From NCBI GenBank assembly GCA_026929865.2, contig CM049409.1, positions 12,644,952-12,708,951 on the forward strand: a DNA stretch of 64,000 bases, in the 5' to 3' direction. The notes below the pieces were generated by a model. It was not told the origin of the DNA and ran no database searches. It saw nothing but the letters and a program-made list of their open reading frames with translations. Made by a program: the position numbers and the translations under genes. Each line of letters starts with the position of its first letter. Within the stretch, counting starts at the first letter, position 1. Positions 41,471-53,136 of the stretch are shown piece by piece. Source of the DNA: Hyperoplus lanceolatus. Its lineage: Eukaryota; Chordata; Actinopteri; Uranoscopiformes; Ammodytidae.

Positions 41471-41814
41471 TATGTCCACTGTCCACATACTTTTGGCCCT
41501 GGAGTGCACACATATGTTTGAAGCTTTTCCACACAAACACCATTGATTTTAAATGAACACAACAAAACCAACCCCACTTAAAATTCTCGAAACAGCTGAA
41601 CCGTTCCTTTGCCTCTTTAATGTTTGCCCTGTCACACCTGGACGTGCGTATGAAAGTTTTAAAATGTTTTGTTTTGTCTGTTCATTTTTATGGATGACCA
41701 GAAGCATTCAGACTTGGTCACCTCTGTAACCCATGTTGGTCTTTTTCCTCAGTTTTTTGGGTCAGAAGAATGACCAATAGTTTTAGTGCTCTGCTTAAAA
41801 CATGTAGCAAGAGC

Positions 41815-44800
41815 TCACACTGATGAGCCGTCCTGGTTGTTTCCCTCCATTAGCTCCACTAGTGTCTCCTGGTTAGAGAACTCTAGCAGTGAGGAGTTCA
41901 TTTCGTCTAGCAGATCTTCTCCCAGCAGAAAGCTCTTCACGTCGTGCACCGTCATGCCGATCCGGTGGTCTGTGATACGGTCCTGGGAAAAGTTGTAGGT
42001 TCGGATTTTCTCTGATCTGCCTTTGGTGCCAATCTGGAGGAAGAGGGAAAAAAAAGAAAAATGGGGAAAGATTTTATCCCAGGGGACCATTTGTGTATAA
42101 ACATTAACCTGCTGCTCTCTTAGTATGCATTCATCCCTTTGGTCTAGCTGCTTTTATTTTGCACTGTTTATTCTTTCCGCCGCTTTTTTTTTTGGCAAAC
42201 AACTTACAAATGACTTGAACATTCAAATGTGTGAAGCCTTTTAGAATCTTTTTATATACTGCTTCGTCTGGTTTTTATATACTGCTTCGCCTGGTTTTGA
42301 TATACTGCTTCGCCTGGTTTTTATATACTGCTTCGCCTGGTTTTTATATACTACTTCGCCTGGTTCATTACATTTTATTCATTTGTATTTTTTGACAATA
42401 AATAATGAAATTCAAAATTCTAGATCTGTCAAAAATAAATGTCAATATTTCACAAAGACACCATCACTTGTCACACCTGTATTTTATATAATATATCGCC
42501 ACTTGCATACATCTCACCTGTACTTTACGTTGGAAGTAGCGTTTGCTTGTGGCCTCCTCCAGCTTCATACTGTACAGTTTTGCTCTCAGAGCCTTCATGG
42601 CCTTCTCCTTGTTCTTTAGCTGGGACCGTTCCTGCTGGCATTCTGCCACCACACCTAACCAACATAGACAGGTATTAAAGTTTTTTTTTTGTCATTTAAG
42701 AAATCCCACAGACTTACAGCTCATACAGACAGCAGCACTAACCTCTTAGTTAAAATAACTTTTATAGTTACATATACGTATGACTGTTCTAAAATTAGAT
42801 TGTGAAGAATGACTGACTATTGTCAGGTATAATAGTTAAGTTTAGATAACAGAAATGTTGTTTTTTAAAACCTTAAAGTTCAGGAAATGTCATGGGAGGA
42901 GGAGGAAGTTGCATTTCCAGAGCTGGATACATTTCAAATTAGAAAAAACAATTATAAACACACTATCAAGTACATTTATTTACAGCACGGTGGTGTCCAC
43001 TGTCAGTGGATAAATGAAGGCATCATATGTACAATCTGTCACTTTTAGTCAAGCTTCATCACCTAAGTGTAAATTAAATAAGTCCAACAAAGGACTAAAA
43101 AGGGTTTCCCATCCATTTGAATATTTTTTTTTTCTAGAATAGCTCTGCAACCTCTCTCTGTCCACTGTTTAATGACCTTAAATATTCAGTATGTATCTAT
43201 TACAACACAATACTTTTACAGTGTATACCTGTAGGCAGATGGACTATTCTGACTGCACTGTCTGTGGTGTTGACATGTTGACCTCCAGCTCCACTTGCTC
43301 TCTTGGTCTCTATCTTCAGGTCCTTTTGGTTTATCACAAATGAGATCTGAGAGGAAAACACAGACACACGTCTTTATTAAAAGCAGGTGAGCATAAAAAG
43401 AAAACTATACAACCTACCTTCACGGTAAACTAGTGTTTAAAACTGAAATCAGAAATGTGCATTATGTTGATTTGTATGAAAAGATACTGTTAGTCTCCAA
43501 CAGGGGATAATTTACATCCAACAACACATTTCAAAAGGAAATGCACCATATTTAAAGGAATCTAGATGCTTGGTTGCCATGTTTAGCTGTACCTCAGTGG
43601 GTTGGGGCAGTATTGCCACTGTCATGGTGCTGGTGTGCATCCTGCCCTGTTTTTCAGTCTTGGGAACCCTCTGAACTCGATGGACTCCAGCCTCAAACTT
43701 TATCCTCTTGTAGCTCTGATGGCCGCTGATGCTGGCTGAGGCGGTCCGTAGTCCACCTGGCCGTAGATAAGTGCCAATACGAGAAGGTTAGTCAGTCATT
43801 TATTTCAGTCTGAACAAGGCGATTATCTGTGGCCTCACTGGATACTGGTGGCAATATCATGTTGATGTCAAAGAGAGGTACAGATTGTCTATTTAACTTA
43901 AATTAAATAAATAAAACATTTGATAAAAAAAAATAAAAAAAAATCCAGGCACACATAAGTGGGCCCTCCATAGTCATGTGAACTGCCCCGTAAAGGTATG
44001 ACTGCAATTCATTTTATTGTAAAGTTAGGGCTCCCCCTTGTGTTTGAAATCAGTTATTGCAATACTGGTTGTAATCTACACTGCCACACATTGAAAACTC
44101 ACAAATTGAAAACACAAAAATATGACTTTGCACACTTAACTTGTTAAAAATCATATTTATATAGAAGCACCAAGGGGAAATTTCATTTACACTGATGTTT
44201 CTGACATGTGTTGCAGAGTCAAAACCACAGAATATCCACACTAAGGTGTGAACATAATAAACAGGTAATTCAGAAAACAGCTTTTTATTTGTGTCTTTAT
44301 TTTAGACTATAACTGAGTTAAGGAGATTACTTGAGTTGACTAAATAAAAATTGCCTTTAAAAGGTCAGTTTGCCTGAGCTTAGGAAAAGCCACAAGGTCA
44401 GTTAGTTTCAGTTTTACTTTCTGAGGTTTCGAGATATCAACCACAAGGACATCAATGGAGGTGAAAAATGAGATGTGTGGGAAAGCAGTTTTAGCTTACG
44501 GCGAACTGACCCTTTGTTTTAGCTTACATGTGTGTCTGTATATCCACTGACCTATTTCACTGGTCATGTGCTCAAGGACGTCGAAGGACCAGCCGCGGTG
44601 CTGAGCGTAGCCCTGGTACATGTCGAACACCTTCAGAGGAAAAGAGAACATGTAAGACGTCACAAAAATACACAGAAAACCTTCATTGTTACGAGCCCTC
44701 TCTATTCACTACGTCTTTATTCATTCTACAGTTCCTACTGATGTCAGCTATTATGAAATAAAGTCCACAATCCCAATAAGAACAACATTTAACACGTTAT

Positions 44801-47800
44801 ATGTTCCACAAGCCCGGTCTGAGCTTGGAAATACAGCGTTAAGCTTCAGTGCCCCTGACTCCTGGCATAATTAAGAGCAACAAATTAAAATAAATTGTTT
44901 CATATCCTTTACCAAATTTAGACACATTATCTTAAATCTGCCGAACTCTACTTGTAACTCTTTTAATTAAGCTGTACTGTCTTTCACCCACGTCATTTTA
45001 ATTGCAGACATTCTACATAGCTGTCTAATTGTTTTGTCTATTTATCAGCTTGTTGTGTATTTGATGTATTTGCATTGTATATATTGTAATGTATTGTTGT
45101 TTTTCTTTAACAATTGTTTGGCTCGACATCATTGCAAATGAGGGTCACCCCCTCAACTGATCTCCTTGGTTATAAATAAAGGCTAAATGAAAATGAATAA
45201 TACATAACATTACTAAAAACTTCTAGACCTCAGCAGTGAACAGCATGGCCTCCTGACCACCGACACCGGCCGTCACCTCTAGGACCAGGTCACTCATATC
45301 TTCCTCCTCCTCTGGGATCAACAGATCCAGGATCTGATGGGCAAGGCAGGTCAATTTGACAGAAAGGCAAATGAGATAGACGGTATCTGAATATCTCAAG
45401 TGCAACAACGGTGCTATTACAAAGCATTATTTCCTGTTTTGTTACTTTATGCTGTTGCAGTCAGGGGGAAAGAATGTTTCAGTCGTTTATACCTTTTGTC
45501 TCAGATCTTGAATATCCTTCAAACAGCTTTCTCTTTCCAGCTCGGCCAGCTCCCGGAGGGCTGGGTCTTCATCTTTAAAGAAAAAATAAATAAATGAAAA
45601 ACACACAATAAACTCAAGCTGTCCGGTTCATACATCAGTGTGGAAAATAGATTTATCATTTGTGCTTTCAGTAGAACTTTTCTGGCAGCACCTCATCCAA
45701 TGTGCACATGGAGTTAAATAAGTTTTATTTTTTTTCTAAATGACTTTCCTATGTTTTCACGTTTTTTTTCCTCTTATTTTATTAGCTGATGCATTGTATC
45801 CTTTAAAATGCCTCTATATCTAGTTAATCTTTCGAATGACTTGCTCTATTTGCATCGCTAAACACTTTATTTCTACTCTATTTTATCTTATTTTTAGTAT
45901 TATTGTCATCACTTTTGGACTGTATTGCCATTTTTTCTTCAATAATTATGGCAGTCTAACCCTCATTTTAATGTGATGATTCTTCTTCACACCTCCCCAG
46001 CCAGACCGATATTGTAGTGGTTAAAGGTCATAGATTGTCTAGAAGTTTCATAAAATGCAACAATAAGTAAGTAAAGGAGTTTCCTCCTGTTTTGGCTACC
46101 TTATCTGAAGCACAGAAGAATGTTGGGGGTTGCAAACACCATTTGGTGCTCTGAGTCAAATGTCAAAAGTCAAGGGTTTTTTCCAGTTTTGCCTTTGATA
46201 CATGTTTCTGCTTACTGTAGACCTCAGCATACATTGTAGTAAAGGAAGGTAAATCCTGCTAAACAGACTCAGGAAACAAGCAGCATCCCTATGCAGCATC
46301 CTTGTGCAACACACACATATACACCAGAGCCATCATGACACACACACACACACACACACTCACACACACACGTATGCCAGAGCAGCACACACATTTCTGC
46401 AACGCAAACACATCTGGGGGTTTCTGGGTGTACACAACTTTGTGATATCCTGTCTAAGAGTTCAATCAATTTGTGAACCACTTGTTGCTCCATGCAAGGC
46501 AAGGCAAGTTTATTTATATAGCACAATTCAAACACAAGGCCACTCAAAGTGCTTTACAGGGGCAAGATTAAAATACATAAAACACATTAGAAGACATTTA
46601 AAAGTGAATGAAAAGAAGTAAAACATTTAAATTAAATAAAAAGTACAGGTTAAAATGGAAACAGAAAAGTCTTCAGACTCGATTTAAAAGAACTGAGGGT
46701 TGCAGCAGACCTCAAGTTTTCTGGGAGCTTGTTCCAGATATTTGGTGCATAAAAACTAAAAGCTGCTTCTCCTCATTCAGTCCTAACTCTTGGGACTGTA
46801 AGTAAACCTGTCCCAGACGACCTAAGGGCTCTGGACGGTTCATAACGTATCAGCAGATCAGTAATGTATTTTGGCGCTAAACCATTTAGTGCTTTATAAA
46901 CCAACATCAGTATTTTGAAATCAATTCTTTGAGTGACAGGAAGCCAGTGTAAAGACCACAGAACTGGGGTAATGTGATCCACTTTTTTGGTCCTAGTGAG
47001 GACTCGAGCAGCAGCGTTCTGAATTAGCTGAAGCTGTCTGATAGATTTTTTTGGAAAGCCTGCAAGGACACTGTTACAGTAGTCAAGTCTACTAAAGATA
47101 AATGCATGGACAAGTTTTTCTAAATCTTGCTGAGACATAAGTCCTTTAATTCTTGATATGTTTTTAAGGTGGTAGTATGCTGACTTATTAATTGATTTAA
47201 TATGTTTCTTGAAATTCAAGTCGGAGTCTATGACAACACCAATATTTCTGGCTTGGTGTGTGGTTTCTTAGCCTGGCTCCGCCCGCCCGCCTACTTCCGG
47301 CCAAATTTTATTTTCCCTTCAGTAGTCAGTCTGGGTGTACAGCCCATTTCCCAGTTTTGCTGGAGATTCGACAGCCGGTCCAATCAGCGAACAGAGCGAG
47401 TGGCTGAGAACGATGACGTCGAAGTCGCGCTCCAGTTTCAGTTGCCGGCTCATGACACACGTGACGACCAAACGTTATGCGATTGGTTGGCTAATCCAGA
47501 GTGGCACTGGGCAGATCCAATAGTTTTAAACTTTAACAGACACCCGCCTCCATGAGTGAACGTTTGCCAATTAAAGCACTGCCAGACCTTCTGTACAAAT
47601 GAAATGAAGTACGATGGTCTGGTAGCAACAGGCTAGTGGTTTCTAGCATAACAGATGTAAGCTGTGCGCTGACTTTTAATTGTTCATCTTTGGCACCAAA
47701 GACAATTACTTCAGTTTTGTCGTTGTTTAATTGAAGGAAATTTTGACACATCCAATCATTGATTTGTTCAATGCACTTACTCAGTGCTTGTATCGGACTG

Positions 47801-48973
47801 TAGTCTCCTGGTGATATGGTTATGTAAATTTGTGTGTCGTCTGCATAATTATGGTAGCATAATTTGTTCTTATTCATAATCTGAGCTAGTGGGAGCATGT
47901 AGATGTTAAACAGAAGAGGCCCAAGAATGGAACCTTGGGGGACCCTGCATTCAATATGTGTCCGCTCAAATGTGAAATTGCCTATTGACACATAGTAGTC
48001 TCTGTCCTTTAAGTAGGATTCAAACCAGTTTAGTACAGTTCCAGAGAGTCCAACCCAGTTTGCTAGTTGATCTAGTAATATGCTGTGGTCAACTGTGTCA
48101 AAAGCGGCACTGAGATCCAGTAAAACTAAAACAGAACTTTTGCCACTGTCTGTGTTTAAGTGGATGTCATTGAGGACCTTAACCAGAGCAGTCTCAGTGC
48201 TGTGGTGTTGTCAAAATCCTGACTGGAAAACATGTCTAGAAAACAGCAATTGATTCCTTACAAGTAAAATGAGATGATCTGCTGATACCTGAAGCCTGTT
48301 TATGTGATCCTTTCAAACTTTGTGTTTCATATCTGAACTATTGGAGAATTACTCTTACAACTTCAATTTTAGATGTCTAGCTACACAAGCAATGTGGCTC
48401 TAGTGTCACACCAACACTTCAAGAATAAAATATCTTTAACATCTAAAAGATGTACAAGGACAAGTGTTTGTAGAGAAATTAATGGATCACTGATGACACA
48501 TTCTAATGACTTTGGAGTGAATACAACAAACTACTATTTGTCTCACCTTTAAGGAGCGTCTCGGTCTCAGTGATCTCTTTGCCTTTGGTGTCCAGCTCTC
48601 TGATGCTCTGGATAAGAGGAGCCAGCCAGGACACTTTGGTTCTCTTGGCCCTCAGTTCCTCCTCACTGCACTGCTCCATCACATTGCTGTTGACCGCCCT
48701 CAAACAGTCACTGTACTCAGTCTCTATCTTCCTCAGGTATTGCTGCATGGAGCTCTTAGCAAACAGCTCCTCCACAGACAGTAACTTGGCCGCAAACAAT
48801 GGAGTGCTGGTGTGAAGAGCTCTTGTAGATCTGCCAAAGTGATTACCAGCGTGGCCATGCAATCTGACAGTCTGACTGATGACATTTGGTGATTTTTGAA
48901 AACGGGCTATCCACACGCTAAACACACACTTCGTTCCCCCCAGGAGAAGGTTAGCTGCTCTTCTGTAAGCCAT
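41815..48973 (-). CDS. mtrf1l: Mitochondrial translation release factor 1-like, 8 coding exons
   Basis: Class I release factor that ends mitochondrial translation at UAA/UAG by hydrolysing peptidyl-tRNA. Exons (minus): 48973-48547, 45572-45493, 45333-45229, 44630-44552, 43756-43593, 43346-43229, 42654-42518, 42033-41815, joining to 442 codons plus TGA. The catalytic GGQ is at 306-308 (SGAGGQHVN) and the PxT-type stop-reading motif PKT is at 262-264. [16 protein letters not shown] and [16 protein letters not shown] are class marks. The intact [10 protein letters not shown] block separates it from the paralogue MTRF1. About 65 residues before LSVEELF are basic and Arg/Ser-rich, as in a mitochondrial presequence. 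The start is the first ATG in frame; the frame is open a little further without an ATG. At 442 aa it is longer than human (380, from memory) because of the N-terminus. The exon 3 donor GTCTAG is weak. Confidence 0.95.
42249..42366. repeat. Minisatellite of about 23 bp in MTRF1L intron 7
   Basis: Five adjacent units of TATACTGCTTCGCCTGG plus T-rich spacer, with single-base changes (GTCTGG in the first unit, TACTACTTC in the last). Confidence 0.95.
44690..45192 (+). mobile_element. 3' end of a LINE in MTRF1L introns 2-3 region (RT C-terminus and tail)
   Basis: [20 protein letters not shown] and the following DSWHN resemble the end of a LINE reverse transcriptase reading frame. The 3' tail CATTGCAAATGAGGGTCACC with AAATAAAGGCTAAATG matches the copy split at 22391/23477. 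It lies in the MTRF1L intron between the exons at 44552-44630 and 45229-45333, antisense to the gene. Confidence 0.65.
46493..48235 (-). mobile_element. 5'-truncated L2-like LINE in MTRF1L intron 1, broken by a MITE
   Basis: The RT is readable on the minus strand: [36 protein letters not shown], the catalytic YADDTQIY box, then [28 protein letters not shown] and [14 protein letters not shown], which is typical of the L2/CR1 group in fish. The 3' tail ends in CTTGC repeats (46493-46507 on the plus strand as GCAAG), a microsatellite tail in keeping with that group. The frame is interrupted at 47269-47635 by a TAGCCTGG-family MITE. It has the same orientation as MTRF1L. Confidence 0.92.
47269..47635. 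mobile_element. TAGCCTGG-family MITE, copy 4, inside the L2 LINE
   Basis: A 367-bp element starting TAGCCTGGCTCCGCCCGCCC and ending GCAACAGGCTA. It is flanked by a perfect 9-bp duplication GTGGTTTCT (47260-47268 and 47636-47644). On either side the L2 reverse transcriptase sequence resumes. Confidence 0.94.
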
Positions 48974-49036
48974 TGGATTTGGGGCAGATGTGTTGGTTGT
49001 AGTTACTGACCAGCAGAACAAACATATGTTGATGTG

Positions 49037-49044
49037 ACTTCCGG
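49037..49044 (-). promoter_or_regulatory. mtrf1l: ETS/GABPA-type site upstream of MTRF1L
   Basis: CCGGAAGT on the minus strand, about 65 bases upstream of the MTRF1L start codon. GABPA sites are common in promoters of nuclear genes for mitochondrial proteins. Confidence 0.4.
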
Positions 49045-49385
49045 ATCGAACATTCAGAAAATTCAGTATTTAATGTGCTTTTATTTTAAACTAAAATATG
49101 CACTGATGCAATCGTTATACTTAGCCATATAATGTGGCCAATTAAGTTATCATTGAATTCGACTGTCGTGTAATGCGACAATCACTGTCGTAAATTAGCC
49201 TACGATAGTTCTGCAGAATACGACTAATAACACCACATTTGAAGTCTGTCACTATTAGTTGCCTGGTACCAGCCTGTGTTGTTGCAAGAGCTGGATTTAA
49301 ACCTTCAAAACCAAATGAGATCGTTTGAGGAAGTGAACAACTCACTAGCTTATGTTGAATCTTTAAGCCTCTTAAACAAAGTTAC

Positions 49386-49540
49386 CTTCTTCCTGCGATC
49401 GGACACATCGATGTGGCTTTAACGAAACGGGTTTAAGTCATAACATGTCCAGAGACTGTCTAAAAGAAGATTATTTACGCTCGTTATAAAAGTATTGATG
49501 CTCCACCACCTTGCTGAAGGGCGCAGACATGTTGAATTTG
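49386..49540 (-). other. mtrf1l: Possible noncoding first exon of MTRF1L with a 19-codon upstream ORF
   Basis: Downstream of the NRF1-type site, a short ORF runs from ATG 49530 to TAA 49471 (MSAPFSKVVEH...), in good start context. A splice donor GGAAG/GTAAC follows at 49386. A fitting acceptor (TGCTGGTCAG) ends at 49006, 32 bases before the MTRF1L ATG. The upstream limit is unknown. Confidence 0.35.
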
Positions 49541-49542
49541 AC

Positions 49543-49552
49543 GCGCATGCGC
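49543..49552. promoter_or_regulatory. NRF1-type palindrome GCGCATGCGC
   Basis: A perfect core of the NRF1 binding site, about 570 bases upstream of the MTRF1L ATG and just before the possible first exon. Confidence 0.5.
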
Positions 49553-49559
49553 AGTTGAT

Positions 49560-51780
<2,221 letters not shown>

Positions 51781-51810
51781 ATTTGCGGTGACATTTTGGT
51801 ATCTCATCTC

Positions 51811-51888
51811 CCATTGGCTGACGAGTTTAAAGAGACAAACACCCCCTTCGCAGCGATTGGTTTGCGCCTTTGCGCACGGATTTCAAAT
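51811..51888 (+). promoter_or_regulatory. fbxo5: FBXO5 core promoter candidates: two inverted CCAAT boxes and a CHR-like site
   Basis: ATTGG occurs at 51813-51817 and 51856-51860, 43 bases apart. A CHR-like TTTGAAA (minus strand) is at 51881-51887. The order NF-Y boxes then CHR, just before a 5' exon, is the plan of G2/M genes controlled by NF-Y and the DREAM/MMB complexes. TTTGCGCC between them might be an E2F-like site. Confidence 0.5.
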
Positions 51889-51919
51889 AAGTAGTAGCAA
51901 CTGGCGGACTTTTAGCAGC

Positions 51920-52032
51920 AGAGCATTTTATCAGTCTCGAGCGCCTGAGCGAATGTCAGCCGAGAGTAAGCTCACTAGCTTAAAGGAGGGAAAATTGTCT
52001 GTTTTTTGGATGACGTTAGCAACAAAGGTGAG
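51920..52032 (+). other. fbxo5: Putative noncoding exon 1 of FBXO5
   Basis: Ends at one of two overlapping donors: AAAG/GTGAGG (exon end 52027) or GTGAG/GTAAGA (exon end 52032). It joins to the acceptor at 53086. An ATG at 51953 opens an upstream ORF. The 5' limit is a guess. Confidence 0.5.
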
Positions 52033-52479
52033 GTAAGACGCTTCTTAATTTAATATAATTGCTGCTTCCGAAGTGCGCATGTTAATTAGGTGTTAAATAC
52101 TTTAGATATTAGCTACTAGCTGGGGTAGTTAACTCGGTGAACTGGAAGTATAAATCCGCCAAATAACGAACCGGCGTAATTTTACAATTTACCTTTTAGA
52201 CTACATGGAGTGCTAATAGTTTGACTAATGCATCTCGTTCCAGATAAGCTGAGAAAGTAAGTTAGTTACACGCTATTTCCGTAACTACACACCACTCTCC
52301 GTGTGTACGAGCAGGTATATAAAGTTAACCAGGATATTTGACATTGTTTATTTACAACAAATCACATCCACGTGAAATAGTAAGTTCATCACAAAGGTAT
52401 TAAAATAATGTAGTCTTTTATGCATTCGGAGACTGTCTGTATCTTCACGTCACTGCTACGTTTCCGCCAAATATATATC

Positions 52480-52488
52480 GCGCCAAAA
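52480..52488 (-). promoter_or_regulatory. fbxo5: E2F-type site in FBXO5 intron 1
   Basis: TTTTGGCGC on the minus strand, matching TTTSGCGC. FBXO5/EMI1 is a known E2F target in mammals. The site is about 450 bases after the putative exon 1. Confidence 0.4.
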
Positions 52489-53136
52489 TCTGTTAAAATT
52501 GTGCCGAATTTTTCCGAGGGAAAAGTCTTCAAATATACCGAAAGGTTATGTTAACAGTTTAATAGGAATACATATCATATGGTATGTCTTTCTTTCATAT
52601 CATACAGCTTCCTACTTAGCTTTTGACTAGAGGTTGTGCTATTCAAGTTGGTTTGCATGCAGGGTTCCTACCTTATAGGTCTATGGTTCCTACAGGTCAT
52701 GAAACGGGTATTGTAAATCTTTTTATTCTGACGCTGCAATGTAAAAAAAAATAAAAAAATTATATACCGTATTGAAATAAAAACGTATCTTTCAATAGTG
52801 AATTATATCCACTTGCTTTTTCCCTTGACCGAAGAAGTCATGTTTATGGCGAAATTGTCCCTAACTCAAAGTAATTGAAGTCGTTAAACTTATAATCTAC
52901 AGGTTTGGTTTCATTCTAAGTGAGTAGCATTAAACAAATCTTAAAGTCTTAAATGTATCTTGCCTTACACTGCAGGACCCCTGGCATGAGGGCAGCCATG
53001 TTGTTAGTCAGGCTTGGCAGATGCATTCGTATTTAAAACCTAAATAACCCTCACACATTCTTCTGCTTTGTCTTCTCTCTATCCAGAAATCTACATACAA
53101 CATAGTTTGTATGCGTTTTACTATCGGAAAGTCATC

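Noticed and set aside
46773-47991. Host gene with a reverse-transcriptase-like domain
   Set aside because: Part of a truncated L2 LINE split by a MITE; no intact start or continuous frame.
51788-52036. FBXO5 N-terminal coding exon
   Set aside because: Neither donor puts its frame in phase with the EMI1 frame; it would act only as an upstream ORF.
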